A stretch of 64,000 nucleotides of DNA from Epiperipatus broadwayi. Taxonomy: Eukaryota > Onychophora > Udeonychophora > Euonychophora > Peripatidae. The position numbers were made by a program, and so were the translations under genes. Positions 24,940-36,248 of the stretch are shown here, one piece after another. Where the stretch lies: assembly GCA_028023455.1 (NCBI GenBank), contig JAQFVV010000023.1, forward strand, positions 2,347,501 to 2,411,500. Reading direction: 5' to 3'. The notes beneath the pieces were generated by a model. That model did no database searches, was not told the origin of the DNA, and was given only the letters and a program-made list of their open reading frames with translations. Position 1 is the stretch's first letter, and every line of letters starts with the position of its first letter.

Positions 24940-25560
24940 TTTTTAAAAAAATTTTCCCTATAATATTTAAATCTACCCCAATATTTTTTATAAAAAGTTT
25001 ATTACTATTTTTTCAGTTTTGAAAAAAAAAAAAGTTTTTTCAAAAAAAATTTATTTTTTTTTTTTTTAAAATATAATCTTCACAAAAAAAAAAATATTTT
25101 TATAAAAAAAAAAAAAGACTTTTTTTTTTTATAAAAAAAAAAATTTTTTTTTCTTCTCCTCTTCAATTTTTTTATTTTTTCTTTAATTTTTTTAAAATAT
25201 CTTAATTTTTTTTTTTTTTCTTTTTCTAAAATTAAATTTTTTTTATAACTTTAAAATTTTTTAATTATTATATTTTAAATTAAAAATCTCGACTTTTTCC
25301 TTTTTTTTTTTTTTTTGTCATTTTCTTTTGTTTTTTTTCTCTTCCCAAAAAATTTTTGTGTTTTTTTGGGGGGAGGAAAAAAAAAAAAAAAAACAAATAT
25401 TTTTTTTTTTTTTTTTTTAAATTATATTTTTTTTTTTTTTTTTTTTTTATAAAAAAAAAGAAAACCCCAAAAAAAATAAAAAAAATAAAAAATAAATAAT
25501 TTATAAAAAAAAAAGGGGGTGGAGGGGGGGAAAAAAAAAAAAAGTTAATATAAACCTCCA
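24940..25560. repeat. Alternating poly-A/poly-T homopolymer zone
   Basis: Most bases lie in A or T runs of 4 to 18, with a few G runs (GGGGGGG near 25520) and almost no mixed sequence. The long open frame on the minus strand (25280-25561) is nothing but lysine/phenylalanine runs and is not a gene. The transition from normal sequence is gradual on the left and abrupt on the right. This could be real slippage-expanded sequence or a consensus/assembly artefact. Confidence 0.8.
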
Positions 25561-27065
25561 CCTCTTTTAGATAAACTACAAATTAAAATAGATTTATAAT
25601 TAAGCAACAAGAATGTAATCATTTTTAATTTAAAAAAAATATAAACAAGAATGCAATTATAAAGAAAAAATCTTTTCCAAAAGATAAAACAAAATGCTAG
25701 TTTTTTTTTTTTTTTTACGTTTTTACAAAATTAACTTAAAACAAATTTTAAAACAAAGCAAATTACAAAAAATAAAATAAATGTGTGTGTGAATCTTTAA
25801 AATATCTGTCAAAGTTGCGATCGGAGTTTTGAAGTGGATAAGATCCAATTCAATATGCTTTTTAATTAAATATAAACACATGAAATATATATCTATAATG
25901 AAGTAAATTTTATGTAAAGATAAAAATAACAAAAAAATGTTGAAAATGAAGTTTTAGATAAGATAAAATACTTAAATTCAAAGTGGCTTTTAGATAAGAA
26001 TATTGATCTTTGAATTTTCTAAACTCTATTTATATGTTAGCTAATATTTTTTGTCCATGCAGATTTTAAATATTTATACATATAAAGTTACTTGTACATT
26101 ATTTATTTATATATTATGTAAAGTGATAGGAATTTTTTTATAAACAGAATACTAAATTAAAATTAAAGTATGATTCAAAAAACAAACATAAATGTATCCC
26201 TACAAAAGTCTTTAGACAGAGAACCTAAATAAAATGATTTAATATTGATTCAAAAACAGTAAATTAAGATTGTAAATTGTTTTCTCAATCATATATTAGA
26301 AGGTTATTGATGTTTTGCAAAAGTAAACATTTTTGAAAAGAAAATTTGTGGGATAGAAAAACACAGTAGAAGATCAAAGAAAGATTTATGAAATAAAATG
26401 GATGGACCCTAATAAATCCATTGAACTCATGATATAATAAATAATGTCTAGATTTGTCATATCTATGTTTATAGCTATCATTTAAAATGGACACAGAGAT
26501 GAATTTCTAAGCAAAATAAAAATTGTTCAGATAAAGTCATTCAGTATGGATTTCTAAATTGTTATAAAATTATTTTTAAGTGGCAAGTAAAGTAAGCATC
26601 AGAAGAGTTGATTAGATGAATGTTGATTATAAAGACATCATTAAAATATGTTGCAATATTTTTTGAAAACTCATTGCAATAACTTTCAATACCATCCTAC
26701 CTATTAAAGATGATCAAGACTTTATCATCAACTGATTACTTCTGTTAAGAATTATCTTGTGTTTGTGTATCAGATTTTTTTAAAAATTTTGCAACAATTG
26801 ATTTATTGTTGCTCTAACCATGAAAAACTTTTTTTATCAAGAAGAAAGTACTTAGTATTTCATATATATATATATCATAAAAGTAATAATAGATTAATCT
26901 AAGAAAAAGATTAGATTAAAGAAAATGGAAAAATCAATTAGATAAAATGAAATGTAAAAATTAATTAAAAAAAACAGATTCAAGTTAGGATCAAAATTAA
27001 AAATAATGATAAGGAATTAAAACAATGGAAGAGAAAAAAGTATAGAAAGTCACAACTCTTTATTA
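25561..27065. other. AT-rich spacer, no gene seen
   Basis: No supported gene. Short minus-strand frames at 25723-25932 and 26285-26494 are low-complexity and unrecognised. Confidence 0.5.
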
Positions 27066-27310
27066 TTATTAGTCTGAGCTTCAATCTGTAATTCAGTTTA
27101 ATCTTCACTCAGTAATTCAGTCTGGTCTGCATTTTGTGATTGAGTTATTCTGCTCTTGAGTTTGTAAATCATTCCAGCCTTCATTTTGTGATTGAACAAC
27201 TAGTCTGGTCTTCAATTTGTAATTCAGTCCAGTCATCAACCTGTTAGATCATTCCACTCTTGAGTCTATAAGTCAGTCCAATCTGCATTTCGTGATTGAT
27301 TCATTACATT
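27066..27310. repeat. Degenerate minisatellite, unit about 30-35 bp
   Basis: Repeats of the form TTCATTTTGTGATTGAGT / TCAATTTGTAATTCAGTC followed by YAGTCTGGTCT or CATTCCAGCCT, about seven units. It is followed by a moderately GC-richer block to about 27660 with a (CT)n run at 27537-27550, for which I see no function. Confidence 0.65.
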
Positions 27311-27954
27311 ATTCATTGCTTCAGATATTCAGAAATCTGAGGACAAATTAACCCATTCATTACTGTTGTGGAAAATATTATTGCACAAGTAACATTACTA
27401 GAAATATGTGGTTCTAGATTGTTTAGAAGTGTTTGATTGGGCTTCAGGCCCCAAAGTCCTTCCAAAATCAGCTATCACCCCTGAACCCTTGCTGAAAACT
27501 GGTTCCAAAATAGTGAAATAGATGCTACCACAAACTCTCTCTCTCTCTCTTCCATTGTCAAGACAAAGGAATGAAAAACAAGCCCTGAAAACCTCAATGG
27601 AGACCAAAAAGTTAACTAGTTGGAAACTTACAATCATAAAACCTTGGTAAAAATATTTTGATACTTGTCTAAATTAATTTTAATTAATGAAGGACTATTT
27701 AAAAAATTAGCCTAAAACTAATCATTTATATTTCTTTATGTAAAATATTATATTGTTATATTATATTAGATATGTGTGTGCTTGGATAAATATTAATGTT
27801 TGCTTAAATATTATTTGGTGTATTCTCTCTCTCTCTCGTCACTGCATCATCATTAATTTCAAGTTATAAATGCTATATGTGTTAAGTTAAATATGCTGGA
27901 CCCTGATAAAGAGTATGAGCTAGTATGAAATATGTCAAGTACTGGATTGTGTGC

Positions 27955-28040
27955 CTGTCATCCAAAACATGCTAACTATATAATACATGGTTGGCTGGCA
28001 CCTGAGTTTAATTCTTAAAACAAAATGCTTTGGATGGCAG
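27955..28040. repeat. Small tRNA-like hairpin repeat
   Basis: CTGTCATCCAAAACAT (27955-27970) and ATGCTTTGGATGGCAG (28025-28040) form a 16-bp stem with two non-Watson-Crick positions. GAGTTTAATTC inside and GGTTGATTCC just outside resemble degenerate B boxes. It may be a SINE remnant. Confidence 0.35.
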
Positions 28041-28477
28041 GGGGTTGATTCCAGCAATCAAGATGGGACATGGTCAGGGAATGAGATCATGTTATGCTTT
28101 GTATAGCTTGATGTGGCCATGGATATTGTTAATGGCTATGATATCAATAGTATTCTCCTCTCTGCTTGAAGGGTTGGTCCATTCCCTTAGTGTTAAAGCT
28201 AAAAGATAAAAGGTTATATGTTAAAAGGTATTTAAACCTGGTTAATATAGTAATTGTTCAAAGGGATCTAGTTCAATATATATATATATAATCAAAATTA
28301 TCCAAATTAACAACTCAACAAGACTAACCAAGAAAATAAACTCTAAAGCATTACCAATGGTTTCATTGCTACAAGCAGACTTCTTAAGTGTAAATAATGA
28401 CAATATAACAATATATTTAGACTAAACATTATCCACAATTCCACTTACTCCTCATACAGTCTTAATATCAAAAGAAC

Positions 28478-28726
28478 TTAAATAAGATAATTTGCTTCAG
28501 AATCATATATTTTTAATAATAAAGATTCTTTAATTCTTTTTATTTCATTTCTGTCAAAGAAAATAATCTTAACTTCATCAAAATTAATAGTGTGGCCTGA
28601 ATCTTTTTCATTGATATATAAAGCAGAACTTAGATATTTATTTTTAACCTTTCTTTTACTTACATTTATTGTTTCATTTAAGATCAAATTATTCTGACCT
28701 ATATATACTTTCTTACATATATGCAT
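28478..28726 (-). pseudogene. Penelope-like GIY-YIG endonuclease fragment
   Basis: An 82-codon minus-strand frame contains VYIGQ near residue 8 (the YIG part of the GIY-YIG motif), a basic stretch, SALYINEKDSGHTINFDEVK and then RNEIKRIKESLLLKIYDSEA. The SAL..H..xTGH..xFD.xK and (R)x(K)ESLL pattern is characteristic of the GIY-YIG domain at the C-terminus of Penelope-like reverse transcriptases, where it nicks target DNA for priming. Upstream RT sequence is absent. The ATG is incidental. An inverted partial copy of the same segment follows on the plus strand. Confidence 0.72.
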
Positions 28727-28734
28727 GAAAAAAG

Positions 28735-28874
28735 ATACAGGCCATACTATTAATTTTGATGAAGCTAAAATTGTTTTCTTTGAGAGAAATGAAATAAAAA
28801 CAAGAATTAAAGAATCTTTATTATTAAAAATTTATGATTCTGAAGCAATTAATTTATTTAGAATTTTTTTTAAT
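28735..28874 (+). pseudogene. Inverted partial copy of the same GIY-YIG segment
   Basis: The plus strand reads KDTGHTINFDEAKIVFFERN followed by EIKTRIKESLLLKIYDSEA, very close to the minus-strand copy ending at 28726 but starting later, at the fold axis. It retains RIKESLL where the other copy has lost a residue. Without the YIG part it cannot be functional. Confidence 0.7.
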
Positions 28875-29185
28875 ATTAAGGGTGTGGGTAATGATTAGTT
28901 TAAATATGTTATTACTTTTTATTTTATTTTTACACTTGAGAAGTCTGCTTACAGCAGTGAAACCATTGGTAGTGCTTTAGAATTTTTTTTCTAGGATAAT
29001 CTGGTTGAGATGTAAATTTGGGGTATTTTGATTATTTATGGACTAGTTTAGCTTTAAACTTTTAATATATATATATATTTCCATTCTTGCTATTAAAAGG
29101 TGTGAAGGTTGCCTTGACAGCAGTTAGAAATATTGGTTGCTATATTTACTGTGAATGTTTAGGTGGTTACTGGTTGGAAACTTAT

Positions 29186-29189
<4 letters not shown>

Positions 29190-29271
<82 letters not shown>
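29190..29271. repeat. (TA)n microsatellite
   Basis: Pure dinucleotide tract of about 80 bp. A second one lies at 29457-29497. Confidence 0.95.
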
Positions 29272-29272
<1 letters not shown>

Positions 29273-29454
29273 CAATGGATCTGAAGTCCAATCCATGCTT
29301 CACAGTCTTCTATAAACTTAATTAGTATTGTAGGCCTGAATTAAGTTTATAGTCCAATATCAGCAGGGTTTTGCATTTAAATATTTTGTTTTAAATATTC
29401 CATTCTAAGATTAGATTTCTGTTAATAAAAATTGCTTGTAAAATCTATTAGTCA

Positions 29455-29456
<2 letters not shown>

Positions 29457-29497
<41 letters not shown>
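29457..29497. repeat. (TA)n microsatellite
   Basis: Pure dinucleotide tract of about 40 bp. Confidence 0.95.
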
Positions 29498-29500
<3 letters not shown>

Positions 29501-29619
29501 AAGGGTATATATATGAGTTAATGCAAAATTCTGCTGAAATAAAATGCTTACTTTATTAAAAGAAATAATATATTTTTCTTTTTAAATCTTGTTAAAATAT
29601 GGTGTATGATTTATTTTGA

Positions 29620-29816
29620 GATAAGCCCACCAACATTTTCTAAAAGAATGTATGCTTGCAATTAGTTAGCCCATTCAAGGCAAATTAAAGATGGCTTTCT
29701 CTTTCTTTTTTAATTAATAAAATTCAAACTTTAAAGAAAGAAATTTAGAAGATAAAAAGTAAACATTATTTTTAGAAAATGTTATCTTGACACAAAGGAG
29801 TGTGGGTGGGCTTATC
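29620..29816. repeat. Short inverted repeat with a 20-bp asymmetry
   Basis: GATAAGCCCACC plus AACATTTTCT (29620-29641) is mirrored by AGAAAATGTT (29774-29783) and GGTGGGCTTATC (about 29805-29816). The right arm carries an extra block of about 20 bp (ATCTTGACACAAAGGAGTGT) between the two halves. The extra block either inserted on the right or was deleted on the left. Confidence 0.75.
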
Positions 29817-30290
29817 AAGATCTAAGATCATACAAACAATAGAAGGTAGCTGACAAAGAGGGTATAAATAAAAGTGAGAACAAAAGACTTGGTTATTTAG
29901 AGTTTTCTTGCTGGCATTCAGATTTCTCTTTGGAGAACTCTTTCAGATTTTGCTTGTGGAGATTTTATTCCAAAAAGTTAGACAACTGTCATCTTCAAAA
30001 TCATGGAGAAGTTTGAACATGCTCAAGCTAAAAGTCATATGAATTTGATGGATTCTACTATGCTTGGCTAGGCAAATAAATAGCTTTGCCTATCGCCAAG
30101 GTTCCTAAATACTATCCAAAATGCCGTAGTATTCACCTAATAGTGATCTGAACCCTGTGCCGTGTCTGTAGGACATTTCGTGAAACCATGCTACATATTT
30201 CCATTTTCATTGTCCGGACAAATACCTATCGACGGTTGGATCAAGCCATGCCACCGCCGAACAGGAGCAAGGAATCAGGACGGTAATCAT
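29784..30290 (+). mobile_element. LTR-like or promoter-like G+C-richer block
   Basis: It contains TATAAATAAAAG (29863-29874), a plausible start region 25-35 bp downstream, short leader-like sequence and AATAAA at about 30075, all in LTR order (U3-R-U5). It ends near CAGGACGGTAATCA, which also resembles a splice donor. No paired LTR or target duplication was found, so a solo LTR, a host promoter with first exon, or an unclassified repeat all remain possible. Confidence 0.25.
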
Positions 30291-31290
30291 ATCTCTCCTC
30301 CATTGAACTATTTACTTTCTACCCTTTTGTTCATACCTTTCTTAATTGAATTATATTATGAATTATTTTATTTACTGATATTTGTAATGTAACCATTTTA
30401 TTAGACTAGTCTTAAATATATATATATATATATATGATCATCTATCTATATTTAATCTTTTTTCCTTCACTATTCTTCATTACTAACATGTGTAAATATT
30501 TTGTATTCCATTGCGGTGTAAGTCAAAAGTTAATTTTTTTCATTTAAAATCTCTTTCCAGTTTTATTTATGTTTCTAAATTCCATACGAGTAGGTTTCCT
30601 TTGTTTTCCAACTTGATCTCCTCGATAATGCCTCTTTTGTCCGCCAGTAGCTTATTACGTATATCTGATTTAGCTATATACGTCTTAAATAATTTTTAAA
30701 CTGTCTGTTTTTAGTGCAAAGCAATTAGAAAATGCTTTGTGAAAGATTTTTATTATTGTACTTTATCAAGGAGATTCGAATTGACAATTTTATTAAAAGT
30801 GGGAAAAAAAGATTTAGACTGCAAACATATTAATCTGTTTTTATTGTCTAATTAGTTTGTTTCATTAATTTAGGGGGATAGCGGAGGCCATTAAATCATT
30901 ATTAATATTTTAAAGCTATTAATTAAACATATTATTTAACTATAAAAAGCTTGAGTTTCCTAATTTTATTATAATGCTTTATTTTACTTTTCCAATGATC
31001 CAGGCATGCAAAACACATTTTTCATAGTACTTTTACACACATTTAACTATTTAGCTCCTTAGGTGTTCCTGTCCATGTCTCTACCGCTGAGGCTAAGCTT
31101 GGCCGGTTGAAAAATAATTTATGTATGGCTCAGATAATGTTATTGGTTCGTAATTAGCCTCAAGAATAGGCGAATAGGGCAGAGGCCATAGTATTCTTGA
31201 TTTAATATCTCATGTATGGGTGGCCTCGAGGTACTTTTGCTTAGTATTCGAACTGGGTTAAACCAACATACATCATCTGACTGTCACAAT
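30291..31290. other. Spacer with patches of higher complexity, no gene identified
   Basis: Patches near 30585-30700 and 31060-31270 are less AT-biased than the surroundings, but no frame shows a recognisable domain. Confidence 0.4.
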
Positions 31291-31293
31291 ATA

Positions 31294-32042
31294 TATATAT
31301 ATTATGAAGCATACTTTTGTGAATAAACCATGTTTAATAGAATAAAATAATTTTTTTATAACCATTTTGATAAGATAACCATGGGTAAAAAAAATGTAGT
31401 AATAATTACATGGAGATAGTATGTAAAATTGTTTCATGTGATTGTTATATCTTGTGGTTGTTGAATAGTCTGTGTTAAAAAACTTTTTCAATTAGTTAGT
31501 AATTTTATTGTTTCACCATGTTTATTAATGGAGTTTTTGTTTTTAAAAATTTCTATAGCTTCTCTAGATATTCTTTGATCATGATTATTGCAGGTGGATA
31601 TGATTTTGGTATTTGGGAAGTTTCTGCAATAGCCAGTATCTACAACATGAGAAAGTGCAGAAGATGTTGAGAATTGTTTTACTGCATTAATATGTTCATC
31701 TCTTCTAGTATTTATATGTCAATTGCTTCTCCTTATGCATGTAATTGGGCCCATGCCACATGGGATTTTATAAGGAGAAGCAATTAACATATAAGTGCTA
31801 AAAGATATGAACACATTAATGCAGTAAAAAATTAACAATATCTTCAGCATTTGTTCTCCATGTATAAAAAATACTGCTAAATGTATATCAGTCTATTCAA
31901 CAACCATGTGAAATAATTCTATATACTACATCTATGTAATTATTACTATATATTTTTTTCACCCTGCAGGATGTGTTGTTTTATCAAAACACTGGTTTAT
32001 TCTATTAAACATGGATACTCCCCAAAACATGCTTCATAAAAC
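31294..32042. mobile_element. Fold-back of a second Penelope-like element 3' end (subfamily 2)
   Basis: A perfect 16-bp stem (31721-31736 with 31770-31785) flanks a 33-bp loop. Outside it the arms remain collinear to ATTATGAAGCAT (about 31301) and ATGCTTCATAA (about 32039), with a deletion of roughly 120 bp in the right arm. The minus-strand arm encodes a GIY-YIG-like segment; the plus-strand arm is too decayed to read. It resembles the 28.3-29.1 kb fold-back in architecture but not in sequence. Confidence 0.7.
31495..31769 (-). pseudogene. Penelope-like GIY-YIG domain remnant
   Basis: On the minus strand a frame with one stop near its start reads RRDEHINAVKQFST, then SALSHVVDTGYCRNFPNTKI and REAIEIFKNKNSINKHGE, ending at TAA near 31495. 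The H-x-x-A(V/I)K...SAL..HV.xTG...F.N.KI....RxxREAIEI.K....N...G pattern is that of the GIY-YIG domain found downstream of the RT in Penelope-like elements. The upstream part containing GIY and YIG is not clear and there is no RT in the window. Non-functional. Confidence 0.65.
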
Positions 32043-32169
32043 ATTTTTTACTTATGAAAACATTCATTTCAACATATATATATATAGGTATAGGTTTTGG
32101 TAAAAAATCTCGTTTGCATCTTCACATTGTTAAAAAATAAAGCAGAGCTTTTAATCTAACTCATTTTAA

Positions 32170-32790
32170 AAATAATATGATTTTTAAATGAACATTTAAA
32201 TTACGTAAATAACTAATTATACAGCTCATAAATGTATATTAATATTCAACAACATTTTTTAACTTATAATACCTATAGAAATTTTATGATCTTTAAAGTA
32301 GCTGACTTTGATTAAAAAAAATCAACCAATCTGTTTAACACGTGTGTATATAGCAAGCATCATCAATAGCCTGAAACTAGATGACAACTAATCAACATAG
32401 TAACATAATTTTTATTTAAATATCATCACAATGTTTGATTTAAAATTAAAATTTGATGTAATTTTAATAACAATTTAGCTAAATCTTTTTTGTATCAGAT
32501 TAATGCTAATAGACAATATCATTTTAAAATAACCTTTTTAAACAAACATTTAAATATGTAAATAGCTTATTAAACAATATGTAAAATTTAACAATATTTA
32601 ATAATGTTGTTTTATGACATCTATAAAAATTTTATGATTCACAAGAGGCAATCTTTAATGTAAAAAATCAATTAATCTTTTTTGGTCCTATGTTTTGATT
32701 ATAATCAACTTCACTAATAGCCTGGAAACTAGTTGACATCTAACCACATATAGCAGTATAATTTTTATTTAAATTCCATTGTAATGTCAT
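32170..32790. repeat. Tandem duplication, unit about 350 bp
   Basis: Unit 1 (about 32170-32440) and unit 2 (about 32525-32790) share in order AAAACATTTAAATTACGTAAA-like, TATAGAAATTTTATGATC-like, and AATAGCCTGRAACTAGWTGA followed by ATAATTTTTATTTAAAT. They are substantially diverged and without coding capacity. Confidence 0.7.
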
Positions 32791-34820
32791 GTTATTGTTT
32801 AAATAGGAATTGTTTTTCTAAGTTGATGGAGTGTCAAAAGTAATTTAGAGTTTGTAAATGATATTAGCTATGAGAACAATATAGATCTAGCAGAGCTCAG
32901 CTGATTTTTTTTTTAATCAAAGATTACTAATTAAATAATAGTAAAATTTTAATAAATGGCATAATTTAAAAAAACATTATTCAATATTAAAACATGTTTA
33001 TTTAGTAATCAAATACTTATATATAATTTTTTTTTTTTAAAAATAAATACAACTAAAAAGAATTTGATTAAAAACTTTGTCTCCTCCAATAACATAAAAC
33101 TAATACAAAAAACAATAATGTAAATTGAACCACATAATATTATTTAAATAAAAGATTATTGTAATATTTATCTGTTATCAATTAGTTTTCAGTCTGCTTC
33201 TGATATTGGTATGACAGAAATATATATTTAAAATTCCATCACTGAATCAGGTCAAAGAAGCCATCAATAACAGAAGAAACTATCCAAATGTGTGCCTGCT
33301 ATGTATTCATCTTAGAAGAGAAGTCTGATGTCCAATGCTAAAGGAAAAATCAGCCCCCATATTAAGACTAATTAATATCTATGCATTCAAAACAAATGTG
33401 AAATAGAGATTTAAACCTTCATCCACCATAGCTATGGTTTTAAAAATCAACTCCACTAATATTTAAAGACTGAACCTTAACTCTCAAAAGAATAAGTATA
33501 AACTTTAAACTCATATTTAGTTAATAATTGTCTCTGATTTAATAAAATATTTTAATGAATAGTTATGTAATTAATCTGTTTACAAATAGGTATGGCAAAA
33601 GATTGTTTTTTTAAAATATCATGACACAATTTGCTTGATGCTAATGGTAATAAATTAGTTTATAAAAAATCAATTAGCTTGTAATCTCAATCTGTTGCCA
33701 TGCTAAAGTTCTATATTAGTTCAATCATTATTCCCAATTTATTTAGTTAATAATAGTATGTTAAATCAGGAAAAATGTAAATTATAAATGGGAGGCCAGC
33801 CTGATGCATAAACAAGCTAGATTGAGGTTTTGTTGAATAGATATCAGTTTTAGCTAACTAGTTCTATATTTGAATTATTATTATTGATAAGAAATTATAG
33901 CTGGCATCCATCAATTGAAGTTATTTGAGTTACATCTGATTTTCATTCTTATGTAAAATGCACTAGTATTTGATAATTGTAACAACATTTGAAACTGCTG
34001 ATCCCTTACAATCATTATATCATTTAAACAGTGAGTTGTGGTAAATGATCAATGCCTGCTAAATGCCATTTATTTTTTCATACATGTTGGGTACTGATAT
34101 ATGTGCTACTGCTGGTCAATGTATGCTATATATACTGTAGAAGTTTAATTCCTACCATATGCATATAATCTATCAATGTATGAGTTCTTAGATACCATTA
34201 TAGTATAGGTGCAATTTTCTGTATTTTACAATTATTTTACTATTTATTTCTTACTAATATCACAACCTGTAACTGATCGCATCAATCAATTAGTAAGATC
34301 AGTTTTAATTTATAAACTTGTATCAGTTAGCACTGTAACTTTGATGAGGATAGTAAAAAACAATTAGATGTCTATGCAGTAGATTAAAATCCATTCAAAC
34401 AATTAATGTTAATAATATTCTAAAATAGTAACAATTATTTTAAATCTTTATACTGAAACAGTCAGATCTAAAGATCCACCTATTTCACCTACTATAGTCA
34501 TAGTAGTATATTTATTTGTACATTATTTCACTCCAAATTGTGTGTATTTTTTAAAATCAGAACTCCAAACTTGTGCTCTTAAAGAATTATGGAGTATGCG
34601 CCTGTATAAGTGCCTATTTCATTGCAATATAGATGCCAGTAAGGATAATATATATGCAAATATAGCCCTCCATTTATTAAAATTGTGTAAACCTAACAGT
34701 CTGTGCAGCTTGAATTTACATATAGAATTATGTTTAAACTTAGTAAAAAAATCATTTACTTAAAATATTAGTTTTAAATATTCTTTTAAAATTATTTCAA
34801 GTTATTCTTCATTAAAAATA
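32791..34820. other. AT-rich spacer, no gene seen
   Basis: A 73-codon frame at 34542-34763 (GTG start) has mixed composition but no recognisable motif and is not called. Confidence 0.45.
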
Positions 34821-35045
34821 CAGATGGTCAAAGATTGGCCATCTTGGCTTTACTTAAAAATGATTTCCAGTTTTATTCTTTGTTAGAAGTGCCAACAATA
34901 GAGTTGTTTACAAGTTAAAACTTGCTTAAAAATATGTTTTAGTCAAAGATTGACTAGATTACTTAAAATTATTTTAGTTTTACGATTTTGTTTAAAACTG
35001 CAGTCTATCAAGTTGTTTATGAGTTTTTGCAGTTGACCAAAATAA
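34821..35045. repeat. Degenerate direct repeat, period about 115 bp
   Basis: GTCAAAGATTGGCCATCTTG...GAGTTGTTTACAAG and GTCAAAGATTGACTAGATTA...CAAGTTGTTTATGAG occur in the same order about 115 bp apart, immediately before the Gypsy element. Confidence 0.45.
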
Positions 35046-35114
35046 CATTTTACTTTAATTAGCCTTATAGCTAAAAGTCAATTTAGAAATCAGTCGGTCA
35101 TAAATCCTAACTTA

Positions 35115-35119
35115 ACCAT
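35115..35119. other. Target-site duplication ACCAT, left
   Basis: ACCAT lies directly before the left LTR and is repeated exactly at 39826-39830 after the right LTR. Confidence 0.92.
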
Positions 35120-35487
35120 TGTAGAATACAGAGACAGTGACTCTAGAAACATCTGTTTTATGAGAATGGGAAGAACAGAAAAGAAAATGAGAAGGGAAAA
35201 CCAAGATGGCGTAACGTATAACCACACGTGGAACCAAATGTCTTATTTTTCATTTGCCATGAGTAACCGAACTTTTCTTTGAAGAGACTTTAATTATATG
35301 TATACTTTTGAATTTTTTGCTGTTATTCCTTTCGCACATTTTGTTATCTTAAGCATAGACATTTTTTTGTATAATAACACATAACGTGTAACTAATAAAC
35401 TAGCTTTAGGAAAGTAAAACTGTCTCCAACTCTAAGTTAATAAATTGTGTTTTCAGCTGAGATCATTAACTTGCCAAAAACACTACA
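35120..35487 (+). repeat. Left LTR of Gypsy element (368 bp)
   Basis: Starts TGTAGAATACAGAG and ends AAAACACTACA. An AATAAA lies at about 35394. It aligns end to end with 39456-39825. Confidence 0.95.
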
Positions 35488-35489
35488 GA

Positions 35490-35507
35490 TGGCACAGTCA
35501 TGAACAG
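35490..35507 (+). other. Primer-binding site of Gypsy element
   Basis: TGGCACAGTCATGAACAG starts 2 bp after the left LTR. It begins with TGG, the complement of a tRNA 3' CCA end, at the place where reverse transcription is primed. The tRNA is not assigned. Confidence 0.7.
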
Positions 35508-35576
35508 GATGTTAAATCAGAGATTGTTTTTTGTGCATGATTTGGGAAAAGTTAATAGATCAGAATAAATATAAAA

Positions 35577-36248
35577 ATGGCAGTACCCTCACACATATTA
35601 AGAGATTTTGAAATAGGAAACCCAGCGGGATGGATTCTCTACATCAAACAAATAGAAAGATATATGAGATTAAATAAAGTCAAGGATGACAAAACGAAAA
35701 TCTTGACATTGTTGTATTTTGCCGGAATAGATGTAGTTCAGATTGCTAATCAATTGGCCGAGAACAAAACTCCGGAGCAAATACAGTATAAGCTATTAGT
35801 TGAAAAACTTACAAATTATTTTCAACCAGCAATTACAAAAAGAGTTGCTCATTTGAGATTCAGAATGAGAAAACAAAACACACATGAAAGCTATTCGGAA
35901 TATAACCTCGCATTGCAGACATTAGCACGAGACTGTGCATTCCCGGACATAGATGACATGTTCCTAGACCAGTTGCTATACAGCATGATGGACCATAATC
36001 TGAGGAAACAACTACTCAGTGAAATAGAGATTGATTATAATGCAGTGATTGCGAAATGTGTGGCTCATGAGACACTGGTGATCAATGCAAAGGAATTTCA
36101 AGAGGGAATCCAAGAAAAAAATTATACGACAGATGTGCATAAACTAGAACCAATGGAAACACAACCACAGACGTCAAGAGAGACTTTTAGTTGTTATTGT
36201 TGTGGTATGAAAGGACACATAAAAAGGACATGTAAGAATAGAACTTAA
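35577..36248 (+). pseudogene. gag: Gypsy Gag, truncated by an in-frame TAA
   Basis: A 223-residue Gag frame from ATG 35577. It is rich in alpha-helical sequence typical of the retrotransposon capsid (FRMRKQ...ESYSEYNLALQTLARDC near residues 95-120) and ends with a CCHC zinc knuckle (C206-X2-C209-X4-H214-X4-C219). The knuckle binds nucleic acid and the capsid part forms the virus-like particle. The TAA at 36246-36248 falls just before a second CCHC knuckle in the same frame (36252-36293). The parent protein therefore had two knuckles, and the stop is probably a lesion. The next segment follows in the same frame, as in elements with a single Gag-Pol frame. Confidence 0.88.

Larger units (their letters stand above)
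28275..29055. mobile_element. Fold-back of a Penelope-like element 3' end (subfamily 1)
   Basis: The left arm (about 28275-28727, read on the minus strand) and right arm (about 28733-29055, plus strand) are collinear copies of the same sequence. Each contains part of a GIY-YIG-type coding region followed by a 3' non-coding part with AAGTCTGCTT, a short hairpin and GTGAAACCATTGGTARTGC. Penelope-like elements are known for partial copies joined in direct or inverted orientation. The axis is at about 28730. Both arms are decayed. Confidence 0.72.

Noticed and set aside
25280-25561. 93-codon minus-strand frame
   Set aside because: It consists of lysine and phenylalanine runs from homopolymers.
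27537-27637. Coding exon in the CT-rich block (27398-27637 minus)
   Set aside because: No recognisable domain; the frame crosses a (CT)n microsatellite and no splice signals convince.
28478-28726. Free-standing GIY-YIG homing endonuclease gene
   Set aside because: The motif pattern and inverted 3' sequence fit the C-terminal domain of a Penelope-like element better, and it is decayed.
29087-29284. Open frame running into a (TA)n tract
   Set aside because: Most of it is alternating Ile-Tyr from the microsatellite.
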